A stretch of DNA of 64,000 nt from Flavobacterium plurextorum (GTDB lineage: Bacteria > Bacteroidota > Bacteroidia > Flavobacteriales > Flavobacteriaceae), in assembly GCF_002217395.1 (NCBI RefSeq), contig NZ_MUHD01000014.1, forward strand, positions 341,643-405,642, read 5' to 3'. Within the stretch, counting starts at the first letter, position 1. Every line of letters begins with the position of its first letter. The position numbers were made by a program, and so were the translations under genes. This document shows, one piece after another, positions 27,576-36,607 of the stretch. Below the pieces are notes generated by a model. The model was not told where the DNA came from. It did no database searches and saw only the letters and a program-made list of their open reading frames with translations.

Positions 27576-27611
27576 TCTTCATTTTCTCTTCATTTTACGA
27601 GGGTACTTTTG
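27576..27611 (+). promoter_or_regulatory. Promoter with tandem operator before small basic protein genes
   Basis: Two TCTTCATTTT copies begin at 27576 and 27587, exactly 11 bp apart, the second continuing as TCTTCATTTTACG. Four bases later comes TACTTTTG (27604-27611), a good -7 box. The same arrangement precedes the third small gene (30322-30357) with identical spacing. Tandem direct repeats one helical turn apart are typical of OmpR/PhoP-type regulators, and one is encoded between the two promoters. Confidence 0.7.
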
Positions 27612-27653
27612 ATCTGTAAAATAAAAGGAATTGAATATTAAATCTTAGAAATC

Positions 27654-27851
27654 ATGAGAAATTTATTAATGTTATTAGTCGCAGTTTTAGGAACAAGTGC
27701 AATGGTTCATGCATTTCCTGCAAAAGAGGGTAAAACGGTTCCTGCAAAAGAAGTAAAAGCAACAAAACACAAAAAAAATAAATCTGATAAAAAAACAAAA
27801 TCAGAAAAAAATACAGCTCCAAAAGAAGAGACAGTAAAAGTAAAAAAGTAA
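27654..27851 (+). CDS. Small secreted lysine-rich protein (copy 1)
   Basis: A 65-residue product: signal peptide MRNLLMLLVAVLGTSAMVHA, then a mature part of about 45 residues made mostly of Lys, Thr, Glu and Ala (KATKHKKNKSDKKTKSEKN). Strongly basic, no cysteine, probably unstructured. Family unknown to me. Two paralogues are at 27905 and 30398; the shared signal peptide pattern (M-L-x-A-V-L-G-T-S/T-x-M) and KEVKATKH segment show common origin. Preceded by the tandem operator promoter. Confidence 0.75.
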   Translation: MRNLLMLLVAVLGTSAMVHAFPAKEGKTVPAKEVKATKHKKNKSDKKTKSEKNTAPKEETVKVKK

Positions 27852-27904
27852 ATATATAAGGTTATTATTAAAACAAGTGTAATTAATTTAAAAATTTAGA
27901 AATC

Positions 27905-28087
27905 ATGAAAAATTTATTTATTGTATTAGCAGCAGTTTTAGGAACAAGTGTAATGGTTAGTGCTCAAACAACTCCAACTCAGGCAGCACCTGCAAAAGAG
28001 GTGAAAGCTACAAAACACCATCATAAATCAAACAAAAAAGCAAAAGCTGAAACTCCAAAAGAAGAAAGTGCCACTATGAAAAAATAA
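27905..28087 (+). CDS. Small secreted lysine-rich protein (copy 2)
   Basis: A 60-residue paralogue of the gene 53 bases upstream: MKNLFIVLAAVLGTSVMVSA signal peptide, then QTTPTQAAPAKEVKATKHHH and a Lys-rich tail. The KEVKATKH stretch is identical in copies 1 and 2. No separate promoter is visible in the gap, so it is probably cotranscribed with copy 1. Function unknown; the product should be a short cationic periplasmic or surface peptide. Confidence 0.75.
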   Translation: MKNLFIVLAAVLGTSVMVSAQTTPTQAAPAKEVKATKHHHKSNKKAKAETPKEESATMKK

Positions 28088-28164
28088 ACATTGCTAATGT
28101 TTTGCCTTCAAAAGATTGTAAGGAGGCAAAGTAGGATTAATGATTGTGGAGAATGCGGTTGAAG

Positions 28165-28197
28165 AAAGCTGATGAAGAAATTTGTCAGCTTTTTTTG
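28165..28197 (+). terminator. Terminator after small basic protein pair
   Basis: AAGCTGA (28166-28172) pairs with TCAGCTT (28185-28191), followed by seven T residues. It separates the small genes from the regulator gene. A second hairpin built on TTTGCCTTC/GGAGGCAAA lies just upstream. Confidence 0.75.
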
Positions 28198-28272
28198 TTC
28201 GTTAATTTTTTAATAATGTGCCGCTTGATTTTTTATAATTGATTAATTTTAGTTGCACTTAAAAGTTGTTTT

Positions 28273-28947
28273 ATGAATGTTTTGATTGTTGAAGATAATA
28301 AAGAGCTTGCTGTAGAGGTTTACGACTTTCTTTGCAATGCAGGTTATGTTTGTAAAATTGCAAATAACTGCATGGATGCACTTGATGAATTTAATAGCAA
28401 TGATTATGATGCAATGCTGCTTGATTTAGGACTTCCGGATGGCGATGGTTTTGAGGTTTTAAAGGCAGTTCGTAAAACAAAATCAAAAATTGCAGTTATT
28501 GTACTTACGGCACGAGGGGAATTGGATGATCGAATTAATGGTCTTCATTTAGGTGCCGATGATTATTTGACAAAACCTTTTGCGCTCACAGAACTCGGAG
28601 CAAGGTTGTTTGCAGTAATTCGCAGGATTCATGGTTTTACCTTGAATAACTTAAGTATACACGGTTTTTTGCTGCAGCTTCAGGACTACAAAGTTAGTTT
28701 TGATGAAATTGCTATAAACTTGACTAAAAAAGAGTTTGATATCTTTCAATATCTTGTTTTGAATAAAAATCGTGTAATTACGAGATTACAATTGACAGAA
28801 CACATTTGGGGAGATATTCTGGAGGTTAATTCAGATTCTAATTTTATTGATGTTCATGTTCGAAATCTTCGAAAAAAATTAGATAAACATGCGCCAATAG
28901 ATTGGTTTGAAACGGTTAGAAATGTGGGTTATCGTATTAATGAATAA
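28273..28947 (+). CDS. OmpR-family response regulator
   Basis: A 224-residue regulator. The receiver domain (residues 1-115) has acidic residues in VEDNKELA, the phosphoacceptor Asp in YDAMLLDLGLPDGDGF, Thr in VIVLTARGE and Lys in DDYLTKPF. The C-terminal winged helix has INLTKKEFDIFQYLVLN, ITRLQLTEHIW and FIDVHVRNLRKKLDK, the OmpR/PhoB DNA-binding type. The partner kinase starts 9 bases after the stop. Small basic protein genes flank the pair, and both their promoters carry the same tandem site, so I infer they are its targets. Confidence 0.95.
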   Translation: MNVLIVEDNKELAVEVYDFLCNAGYVCKIANNCMDALDEFNSNDYDAMLLDLGLPDGDGFEVLKAVRKTKSKIAVIVLTARGELDDRINGLHLGADDYLTKPFALTELGARLFAVIRRIHGFTLNNLSIHGFLLQLQDYKVSFDEIAINLTKKEFDIFQYLVLNKNRVITRLQLTEHIWGDILEVNSDSNFIDVHVRNLRKKLDKHAPIDWFETVRNVGYRINE

Positions 28948-28956
28948 ATAAATGTT

Positions 28957-30291
28957 GTGAAGATAAAACACCAATTGGCGATTTTTAATGCACTGACACG
29001 CTTGTTGGTGATTTTAATTTTGTGGCTGATGCTTCCTATTTTAGTCGAAAATGTGGTTTATAGACATATCAATAATAGTCTTATTGAGAAAAAAGAAAAG
29101 TTTATAGAGCATCTAAATCAACAGGAAATAAATGATTTTATCGAAAATGAAGGCGATTCGACCGAAACGTATTCTCAGTTTTCTACACTTCACAGTGAGT
29201 TTTTAGTTCTTTCGAAAGCTCCAATTATACCCAATCAAAAAAAAACAACCTTTACAAATGAGTTTCGCATTATTGAAGGGGAAGAAAATGAATATAGAAT
29301 TCTAACACATCATTTTAGTTTTGGGAATGAAAGTTATCAGCTTGAAATTGGCAGCAGTCTTGGCGAGGTAAATGATCTTACTTTTATAATTAGGTTTTTT
29401 ATTATTATAGTTTTGTTTGTTATTCTTTTGGTGACTTTTTTAGCCGATACGGTTTATATCGAGTATTTACTGAAACCATTTTATAAAATCATTGATACAA
29501 AAATAAGGCGTGTCAATGAACCTGAAGTTTTTGATCATACGCCTATAAAGGCAAAATCCCGCGATTTTAGAGAGCTGGATTTGGTTTTGAATCAAATGAT
29601 GGATCGTATTGCAGAACTTTTTAAAAAAGAAAAACAGTTTATTTCGAATGTTTCCCACGAGCTTCTTACTCCAATTGCTTTGCTTAAAAGCAGGTTTGAA
29701 AATTTATTACAGAATGAATCTTTAGATGAAAATGCTTTTGATAAAATAGCAGGTTCGCTGAAGACATTAGATATGCTGAAAAAAATCATCAATAATCTAC
29801 TGTTGATTTCTAGAATAGAAAACAATCAATATGAGGCTAATGAGGAAATTAATTTTTATGAAATTATAAAGGATGTCGAGGAGGATTTACAGGATCGAAT
29901 TGAAGATAAAGGAATTCAATTTGTAAATAAAATGAAGAATGATCTGGCTTTTAGAGGAAACAAAACCCTGCTTCATATTCTTATTTATAATTTGGTAACA
30001 AATGCAATTAAGTATAATAAACAAGACGGAAGTATTATAGTCAGCGATGGTTTTGTACGGAATCAATATTTTATTTCAATTGCAGATTCTGGTATAGGGA
30101 TGAGCGCTTCTCAAATCGAGAATATCTTCAATAGGTTTGCCAGAGTTAGTTCTGATCAGGAAGGGCAGGGGCTGGGCCTTGCGATAGCAAAAAGTATAGC
30201 TGTTTTTCATCATATTGAAATCAAAGTCATATCTAACATAAATGAAGGAACAATTTTTACTTTATATTTCTCTGAAACGGTTAAAGCTTAA
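28957..30291 (+). CDS. Sensor histidine kinase paired with OmpR-type regulator
   Basis: A 444-residue kinase starting at GTG 28957; the ATG at 28952 is followed at once by a stop. Membrane helices are near residues 10-33 and 145-170, enclosing a periplasmic domain of about 110 residues that is rich in Glu and Asp. H-box FISNVSHELLTPIALLKS, N-box LVTNAIKYN, G-boxes ADSGIGMS and GQGLGLAIAKS, F-box IFNRFARV. The acidic sensor region could bind cations or cationic peptides, as in PhoQ; that is inference. Organised as an operon with the regulator. Confidence 0.94.
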   Translation: MKIKHQLAIFNALTRLLVILILWLMLPILVENVVYRHINNSLIEKKEKFIEHLNQQEINDFIENEGDSTETYSQFSTLHSEFLVLSKAPIIPNQKKTTFTNEFRIIEGEENEYRILTHHFSFGNESYQLEIGSSLGEVNDLTFIIRFFIIIVLFVILLVTFLADTVYIEYLLKPFYKIIDTKIRRVNEPEVFDHTPIKAKSRDFRELDLVLNQMMDRIAELFKKEKQFISNVSHELLTPIALLKSRFENLLQNESLDENAFDKIAGSLKTLDMLKKIINNLLLISRIENNQYEANEEINFYEIIKDVEEDLQDRIEDKGIQFVNKMKNDLAFRGNKTLLHILIYNLVTNAIKYNKQDGSIIVSDGFVRNQYFISIADSGIGMSASQIENIFNRFARVSSDQEGQGLGLAIAKSIAVFHHIEIKVISNINEGTIFTLYFSETVKA

Positions 30292-30321
30292 TTATTTGTT
30301 AAAGTTTTTCTTACTTATAAA

Positions 30322-30357
30322 ACTTCATGTTGTCTTCATTTTACGGTTTTACCTTTG
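30322..30357 (+). promoter_or_regulatory. Promoter with tandem operator before third small basic protein gene
   Basis: ACTTCATGTT at 30322 and TCTTCATTTTACG at 30333 are 11 bp apart, and TACCTTTG (30350-30357) follows after four bases. The 13-base second copy and both spacings are identical to 27576-27611, although the surrounding sequence differs, which points to selection on a regulator site. Confidence 0.7.
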
Positions 30358-30397
30358 GGTTATAAATAAGAGATAATAATCACAAAAAAAAACAATC

Positions 30398-30598
30398 ATG
30401 AAAAAATTAGTAATGTTAGCAATTGCTGTTCTAGGAACAACTGCTATGATAAACGCTCAAACAACTCCAGCAAAAGCTGCACCGGTAAAAGAGGCTAAAG
30501 CTCCTAAAAAAGACAAAAAAATGGATAAAAAAGCTGTAAAAGCAGATGCAGCTAAACCAGAAGCGGCTAAGCCAGAAGCAGCGAAAGCAAAAAAATAA
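30398..30598 (+). CDS. Small secreted lysine/alanine-rich protein (copy 3)
   Basis: A 66-residue paralogue of the genes at 27654 and 27905. Signal peptide MKKLVMLAIAVLGTTAMINA, then QTTPAKAAPVKEAKAPKKDK and a tail with AAKPE repeated (AKPEAAKPEAAKAKK), similar in composition to histone H1 tails. It lies 106 bases after the kinase gene and has its own operator promoter. Function unknown. Confidence 0.75.
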   Translation: MKKLVMLAIAVLGTTAMINAQTTPAKAAPVKEAKAPKKDKKMDKKAVKADAAKPEAAKPEAAKAKK

Positions 30599-30662
30599 AA
30601 GGCATTAATTTGCTGAAGTAACCTATGCTTTGCATGAGGTTTTAGAAAAAAATTGTAATAAA

Positions 30663-30695
30663 AAAGCTGATAGAGTGATCTATCGGCTTTTGCTT
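30663..30695 (+). terminator. Terminator after third small basic protein gene
   Basis: AAAGCTGATAGA and TCTATCGGCTTT form a 12-bp stem (one G-T pair) around GTGA, followed by a T-rich stretch. Confidence 0.78.
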
Positions 30696-30771
30696 TTGTT
30701 TGAGTTAAATTTTTGATAATAAAAAGCAATAAAATTTTCATTATTTGTTACTTTGCTTAAAACTATAATTA

Positions 30772-32007
30772 ATGATTCTTAAATTTATAATCCTTTGCGT
30801 CCTTTTTCTGCTTCTTGAATTTTATTCCTACCAAGCCTTTCGCACTCTTATTAAGTTAAGATGGGTTTTAATAAGCTATCAGATTATTAGTTTTTTGCTT
30901 CTAGCATTTATTCTGTATTCTTTTTCTCAAGTAGATCGGTCAGTTGGTCAAACCAAACAGTTTATGTTTACAACAGGTTTGATGCTGCTTATTTATGTGC
31001 CAAAAATTGTAATTACATTAGTTTTACTTAGTGAAGACATTTTTAGAATTGGCGCAAGTATCGTGAATTACTTTATTTATAATGCGCCTCGTAAGGAAAT
31101 GATGCCGGACAGACGAAAGTTTGTAAGTCAGATCGCATTAGGATTGGCTGCAGTGCCTTTTTTATCTTTGATTTATGGAATATTTGAAGGGAAATATAAT
31201 TTTAAGGTAATCAAACAAACTGTTTTTTTTCCTGATCTGCCAGATGCGTTTGATGGTTTTAAAATCACTCAGATTTCAGATGTTCACAGTGGTAGTTTTG
31301 ATAATCCTGAAAAGATTAATTATGCTGTTGATTTGATAAATGAGCAGGAATCTGATATGATTCTCTTTACGGGTGATATCGTAAATACTCATGCTAAAGA
31401 AATGTATCCTTGGTTGGAAACATTTAATCGTATTAAGGATTATAAATATGGTAAATTTTCGGTTTTAGGAAATCATGACTATGGCGAGTATGTAGCTTGG
31501 TCTTCCGAAAAGGAAAAAAAGGAGAATTTTGAGGCAATAAAAAATCTCTATGGTCAAATTGGGTTTGAATTAATGCTAAATGAACATAGATATATTCAGA
31601 AAGGCGATGATAAAATTGCTTTAATTGGCGTAGAGAACTGGGGAGCAAATTTTAAGAAAGCTGGAGATTTAAATAAAGCTTCAGAACAGGTAAATCAAGA
31701 TGATTTCAAGATTTTAATGAGCCACGATCCTAGTCATTGGGAATATGAAGTAAAAAAACATCCTAAGAATTTTCATTTAACCTTGTCTGGTCATACTCAT
31801 GGCATGCAATTTGGAATTGAGATTCCGGGATATTTTAAATGGAGTCTCGCTCAGTATATTTATAAACAATGGGCAGGTTTATACGAAGAGTCTAAAAGAT
31901 ACGTTTATGTTAACCGCGGGTTTGGTTTTCATGCCTACCCTGGAAGAGTTGGAATTATGCCTGAAATAACGGTCATTGAACTAAAAAAGGGGAACAATGA
32001 GGCTTAA
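30772..32007 (+). CDS. Membrane metallophosphoesterase
   Basis: A 411-residue protein with several N-terminal membrane helices (about residues 1-20, 35-55, 63-90 and 115-140) followed by a calcineurin-like phosphoesterase domain. Metal-binding motifs are all present: ITQISDVHSG, LFTGDIVN, VLGNHDYGEY, MSHDP and LSGHTHGMQFG. Close relatives (YaeI/UDP-2,3-diacylglucosamine hydrolase-like) act on phosphoesters of envelope lipids, but the substrate cannot be fixed here. Confidence 0.9.
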   Translation: MILKFIILCVLFLLLEFYSYQAFRTLIKLRWVLISYQIISFLLLAFILYSFSQVDRSVGQTKQFMFTTGLMLLIYVPKIVITLVLLSEDIFRIGASIVNYFIYNAPRKEMMPDRRKFVSQIALGLAAVPFLSLIYGIFEGKYNFKVIKQTVFFPDLPDAFDGFKITQISDVHSGSFDNPEKINYAVDLINEQESDMILFTGDIVNTHAKEMYPWLETFNRIKDYKYGKFSVLGNHDYGEYVAWSSEKEKKENFEAIKNLYGQIGFELMLNEHRYIQKGDDKIALIGVENWGANFKKAGDLNKASEQVNQDDFKILMSHDPSHWEYEVKKHPKNFHLTLSGHTHGMQFGIEIPGYFKWSLAQYIYKQWAGLYEESKRYVYVNRGFGFHAYPGRVGIMPEITVIELKKGNNEA

Positions 32008-32078
32008 TTCGTTAAAAATGCTACATTTGTATTAATTATCTTTTTTAACTAGATTAAAAGAATTAAATTTTTGGTTTT

Positions 32079-32381
32079 ATGTCAAAATTTGGAGAACTTA
32101 TAAATGCTCAGGTTCCAGTGTTAATTGACTTTTACACAGATTGGAACGAATCATCAGTATCGATGCATCCAGTTATTAAGGATGTTGCGGCTGCGCTAGG
32201 CGACAAAGCTAAGGTAATTAAGATTGATGTAGATAAAAATCAAGAATTAGCTGAGGCATTGCGAATTAAAGGGCTGCCTACATTGATGATTTATAAAGAA
32301 GGGCAAATGATCTGGAGACAGTCTGGAGAACTTGACGCCAATACGCTTATTGGTATTGTTCAAGATCAATTTGATTTTTAA
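32079..32381 (+). CDS. Thioredoxin-fold protein lacking catalytic cysteines
   Basis: A 100-residue single-domain thioredoxin-like protein. The strand PVLIDFYTDW, the later VIKIDVDKNQELAEALRIKG and the cis-Pro segment GLPTLMIYKEGQ are classic thioredoxin. Where thioredoxins have W-C-G-P-C, this one reads W-N-E-S-S, and no cysteine occurs anywhere. It cannot be a dithiol oxidoreductase; a chaperone, subunit or scaffold role is more likely. No signal peptide, so cytosolic. Confidence 0.85.
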   Translation: MSKFGELINAQVPVLIDFYTDWNESSVSMHPVIKDVAAALGDKAKVIKIDVDKNQELAEALRIKGLPTLMIYKEGQMIWRQSGELDANTLIGIVQDQFDF

Positions 32382-32402
32382 AAGTTACGATTGTGATATT
32401 AT

Positions 32403-33038
32403 TTAGTGAATAATATCAAACTTATATCCGTTTTCTTTTAAAAAATGTAATGTTTTTGGGAGAGCAAATTTTAAATTTGGTGAGGCTTTTATGCTGTCAT
32501 GAAATACAATTACACTTCCTGATTTTACATTTTTTGTAACATTTTCAAGACATTTTTCAGGAGTAATACTTTGGTCAAAGTCCGCGCTCAAAACATCCCA
32601 CATAATTATTTTATAGCCTAATTTTCGTAAAATTTTAGATTGCGCTTTTTTTATTTTTCCATAAGGAGGACGAAATAATAAATTGCATGTTTTTTCTTCT
32701 TCTAAAATGGCCGCACAGTTTTTTACATTCTCAATATAATCATCGTTGTTACTTTTCCAGCCATTTACATGGTTCATGGTATGATTTCCTATGCTGTGTC
32801 CATCGGTTATAAGCTTTTCGAACAAGGATAAGTTGGCTTTAATGTTTTTTCCAATACAAAAAAAGGTAGCTTTTGCATCAAACTTTCTCAATTCGGCTAG
32901 TACCCAATCTGTAATCTCTGGAGTTGGGCCATCATCAAAGGTTAGGTATATTTTCTTTTCGTTGTTTGGAATGTCCCAACAATATTTAGAAAACACCGTT
33001 TTTATGAATGAATTAGTTTTTACCCAATAAAAGCTCAT
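32403..33038 (-). CDS. Polysaccharide deacetylase family protein
   Basis: A 211-residue carbohydrate esterase family 4 (NodB) protein. Motif 1 YLTFDDGPTPEIT gives the catalytic and metal Asp pair, motif 2 HSIGNHTMNH the metal His pair, motif 3 LFRPPYG, then WDVLSADFD and SVIVFHDS. These enzymes remove N-acetyl groups from peptidoglycan or polysaccharides. No clear signal peptide is present, so the location is uncertain. It is convergent with the thioredoxin-fold gene, 21 bases apart. Confidence 0.92.
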   Translation of the reverse strand: MSFYWVKTNSFIKTVFSKYCWDIPNNEKKIYLTFDDGPTPEITDWVLAELRKFDAKATFFCIGKNIKANLSLFEKLITDGHSIGNHTMNHVNGWKSNNDDYIENVKNCAAILEEEKTCNLLFRPPYGKIKKAQSKILRKLGYKIIMWDVLSADFDQSITPEKCLENVTKNVKSGSVIVFHDSIKASPNLKFALPKTLHFLKENGYKFDIIH

Positions 33039-33065
33039 TGTTAACTTATTTAGAGATAAGTAAAT

Positions 33066-33110
33066 TTAAAAAATGCAGCACTGTTTATCAAGCAGTACTG
33101 CATTTTTTTA
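33066..33110. terminator. Terminator between DUF2723 and deacetylase genes
   Basis: AAATGCAGCACTG and CAGTACTGCATTT pair across TTTATCAAG with one mismatch, and A/T runs flank both sides. It lies just after the minus-strand DUF2723 gene. Confidence 0.7.
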
Positions 33111-33130
33111 ATTAATATATTTTTCGTATA

Positions 33131-36100
33131 TTATTCTTTTTCACGCCCAAAGCGCTCAAAAATATTTACATATGTGTTAAAAGTCGTTTTGTGTTTTTCG
33201 TAAAAAGCTTTATCGTTGTTTTCTTTCATTACTTGCAGTAAGCTTCTGTATCGCTCAATATCAGTGATGATGTCAATAGCTAAATCTGTTTGATCTGAAC
33301 CGCTCAAAGTTTTGTAGTAGTCTAGATTTTCTCTGTATTTATTTACTAGTTTTTCTAATAAATCGTGCGCTTTAGCTGTTTCTCCTACTTTGTAATATCC
33401 GCCGGCAAATGGCTCGACTAAAGAGTAGTAGCCAAATTTATCTAATGGCATTTTTGTAATAGCTAAATTGATAACATTTTTAGCTTTGTCAATTTTGCCT
33501 TCTGCAATAAGCTGATTCATTAAACGAGATAAATTTGTTCTATAAGTAATGCTGTTTCTTCTAGTCTCTGGATCGTGATAGATTTTCTCGCTTTCGCTGT
33601 TACCCCAGTCCCATTTCATTACAATGTTGTACATTTTATCTGCATCAATTTGTCCCATGTCCATTGGTCCGCCATCTTTTGATGGAACATTTTTAATAGG
33701 AACTAATTTGTAAACCATTCCGTCTAACTGTAAATAGTTTTTCAGCCATAAATAATCTTCATCATCAAAAGCACCTCCACTAAAATAAATTGGTCGTTTC
33801 CAGTTGTTGTTAGCTAAGATGTCAAGCATCATTAATCTGTTTTTATAGATTGCGCTTCCTTTAATGTCTATGTCCATGTAAGGAACAATAGAGTCATTGT
33901 ATTTAGGATTTACAACTTTATTTTTAATGATGACATTTTTATCAATGTTAACTCTAATTTTGTTTGTTGGGTAAAAATGAATTGTTTGTCCATTCTGTAA
34001 GCCTACAGTTGATTTAGGGTTTTTAATAAAATCAATAAAATCCGTAATGTTCCAGCGTGTTTCTATTTTTGGAATATGAGCCACGTAATCTAGTTTGTCT
34101 CCAACGTATTGCTCATGTGTAAATGATATAGGCAGAGGATCTGATTCGTATGATTTTGCTTTCATTTGATCAATATACCAATCTGTCATGAAAAGACTTG
34201 TATTTACAATTTTCACATCTGTTCTAAAGTGCTCAATTTCTTGGGCGTACCATAGAGGGAAGGTGTCGTTGTCTCCAATTGTAAATAAAATAGCATCTTT
34301 ATCACACGAGCTTAAGTATGCTTTGGCCATTGCAACAGCAGTATATCTGTTTGATCTATCGTGATCGTCCCAGTTTTGTGAAGCCATTAAAATAGGAGCT
34401 GCTAATAAACTTCCAGCAATAATAATAGGTCCTGCAATTTTTGGAGCGATATATTTTTGGATACTTTCGTATAAAGAATAAACTCCAAATCCAATCCAAA
34501 TTGCAAAGACATAGAATGATCCTACAAGAGCATAATCTCTTTCTCGAGGTTCAAAAGGCCTTTCGTTCAAGTAAATTTTTAATGCAATTCCTGTAAATAA
34601 GAACAATGCTAAAAGCACATAAAAGCTCTTAAGGTCTTTGTTTGCATGATACATTAATCCAATTAAACCTAGAATGAAAGGAAGGAAAAAGTAAACATTT
34701 CTTCCTTTGTTGTTTAAAACGTCAGATGGTAAATTATCTTGAGATCCTAAATGTAGCGAGTCAAGGGCTTTGATTCCGCTGATCCAGTTTCCGTCTAAAT
34801 TGTCGTATTTTCCTTGAACATCGCTTTGGCGTCCAACAAAGTTCCACATTAAATATCTCCAATACATATATCCAAATTGATATTCGAACATAAAGCTGAA
34901 ATTGTCAACAGTAGACGGTTTCTCAATTATTAAGTAATCTTTATAGCTGTTTAAGAATTTAACATAGCCTTCGTTGTCAATTTGTTTTTGGGCATACGCA
35001 TGTCTAAACTCAGAAATGGTTTTTTCAACCTCATTTCTTAATTGAGCAGTTGCTTTGTTGTATTCGTCTTCGCTTAATTGGCTGGCATCAATTCCGTATT
35101 TTGCTAAATCCTCTTCGTAATTATAATTTGGGTTGATCTTGAACTTAGGCGGATTTGTAAAGCTGATGTAGTTTTGAATGTGTCCTGTTTCAGTACTCCA
35201 CATTCTTGGCAGAATCGTTTTCTGATTATCATCTGAATTTTGATCAGCGTTTTTGTAATTATTGGTAATGATATATTTACCAGTTTTATCGTCTCTCTCG
35301 TAGTTAGGTTTTTTGTCTAAGTATGGATTTTTGGCATCCAGACCAGCAAAAACTTCAGTGTATTGAGGACCGTAGAATAATGGATTTACGCCATATTGCT
35401 CACGATTATAGTAAGCTAAAACTTCGGCAGCATCTGATGGTTTGTTTTCGTTGATAACTGTATTTGCATTTGCGCGTACAGGAAGCATCATCCAAGTTGA
35501 AAAACCTATTAATATAAATAAGATGCAAAGTATAATAGTGTTATAAAAAATCAAACCTTTTTGTTTGGTAAATTTTAAACCAAAATAAAAGAATGCGATA
35601 AGTATTAAAACAACAAAAATGGTTCCTGAATTAAATGGTAATCCCATATTGTTTACCATGAAAATTTCAGTTTTACCAAAGAATGCCATTGTTAAAGGCA
35701 GAAGTAATTTGAAAATAAATAATAAAATTCCAATTACAACAACATTTGCAATAAGGAAGTTTTTAATCGTTACTTTTTCGTAATGTTTAAAATAATAAAG
35801 AAACCCGATTGATGGAATCGTTAGTAACGCCATAAAGTGTACTCCAAACGAAAGTCCAACAACTAAAGATATGATTAATAGCCATTTGTTTCCTTTTGGT
35901 TTGTCCATATCTTGTTCCCAGCGTAAGCCCAGCCAGAAAAGTAATGCGATAAGTAATGAAGCCATTGCATATACTTCGGCTTCAACAGCATTGAACCAAA
36001 AACTGTCTGAGAAAGTGTAAGCTAATGCTCCTACAAAAGAACTTCCTAGAATTACAATAGAATTGTTTTGATCAATTTCGGCAAAACGAGCTACAATTTT

Positions 36101-36412
36101 CTTTAAAATCATAGAAGATGACCAGAACATAAATAGTATTGTAAATGCACTTGAAAAAACAGACATCATATTTACCATTAAAGCTACATGCTGTGCATCT
36201 GTAGCAAACATTGCAAAAAACGCTCCCATCATTTGGTATAAAGGTGCTCCTGGCGGATGACCCACTTCTAATTTTGCCGCTGTGGCTATGTATTCCCCGC
36301 AATCCCAAAAACTCATGGTAGGTTCAACTGTTAATGTGTAGGTGATTAAAGCGATTGCAAATGCAAACCAACCAATAATTGTATTCCATTTATTGAAATT
36401 GAATTGTGCCAT
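33131..36412 (-). CDS. DUF2723 multi-pass membrane protein
   Basis: A 1093-residue protein of the DUF2723 family. The N-terminal half is a multi-helix membrane domain with EPTMSFWDCGEYIATAAKLE and VGHPPGAPLYQMMGAF near residues 29-64, resembling GT-C/protein O-mannosyltransferase catalytic loops with the conserved Asp. More helices follow near residues 600-700. The C-terminal half is a large soluble region, with helical repeats near the end. In Bacteroidota such proteins are proposed glycosyltransferases; O-glycosylation is inferred, not shown. Confidence 0.88.
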   Translation of the reverse strand: MAQFNFNKWNTIIGWFAFAIALITYTLTVEPTMSFWDCGEYIATAAKLEVGHPPGAPLYQMMGAFFAMFATDAQHVALMVNMMSVFSSAFTILFMFWSSSMILKKIVARFAEIDQNNSIVILGSSFVGALAYTFSDSFWFNAVEAEVYAMASLLIALLFWLGLRWEQDMDKPKGNKWLLIISLVVGLSFGVHFMALLTIPSIGFLYYFKHYEKVTIKNFLIANVVVIGILLFIFKLLLPLTMAFFGKTEIFMVNNMGLPFNSGTIFVVLILIAFFYFGLKFTKQKGLIFYNTIILCILFILIGFSTWMMLPVRANANTVINENKPSDAAEVLAYYNREQYGVNPLFYGPQYTEVFAGLDAKNPYLDKKPNYERDDKTGKYIITNNYKNADQNSDDNQKTILPRMWSTETGHIQNYISFTNPPKFKINPNYNYEEDLAKYGIDASQLSEDEYNKATAQLRNEVEKTISEFRHAYAQKQIDNEGYVKFLNSYKDYLIIEKPSTVDNFSFMFEYQFGYMYWRYLMWNFVGRQSDVQGKYDNLDGNWISGIKALDSLHLGSQDNLPSDVLNNKGRNVYFFLPFILGLIGLMYHANKDLKSFYVLLALFLFTGIALKIYLNERPFEPRERDYALVGSFYVFAIWIGFGVYSLYESIQKYIAPKIAGPIIIAGSLLAAPILMASQNWDDHDRSNRYTAVAMAKAYLSSCDKDAILFTIGDNDTFPLWYAQEIEHFRTDVKIVNTSLFMTDWYIDQMKAKSYESDPLPISFTHEQYVGDKLDYVAHIPKIETRWNITDFIDFIKNPKSTVGLQNGQTIHFYPTNKIRVNIDKNVIIKNKVVNPKYNDSIVPYMDIDIKGSAIYKNRLMMLDILANNNWKRPIYFSGGAFDDEDYLWLKNYLQLDGMVYKLVPIKNVPSKDGGPMDMGQIDADKMYNIVMKWDWGNSESEKIYHDPETRRNSITYRTNLSRLMNQLIAEGKIDKAKNVINLAITKMPLDKFGYYSLVEPFAGGYYKVGETAKAHDLLEKLVNKYRENLDYYKTLSGSDQTDLAIDIITDIERYRSLLQVMKENNDKAFYEKHKTTFNTYVNIFERFGREKE

Positions 36413-36607
36413 ATTTAGGTGTTATAATTTTGTATATTTTTAATCCTACAAAGAAAATGTTTTTTTGTGTAAAGAAACTAGCATTAACAAAAAATTCTAT
36501 AAAAGTATCTATTGAAAGTAATTTGTTGTATATGAGTTGTTTCTAGTCTTTTGGGAGGTTGTAAAGTTAAAAAATCAAAAAAAAATGATTTTTTTTGATG
36601 AAAAAGC

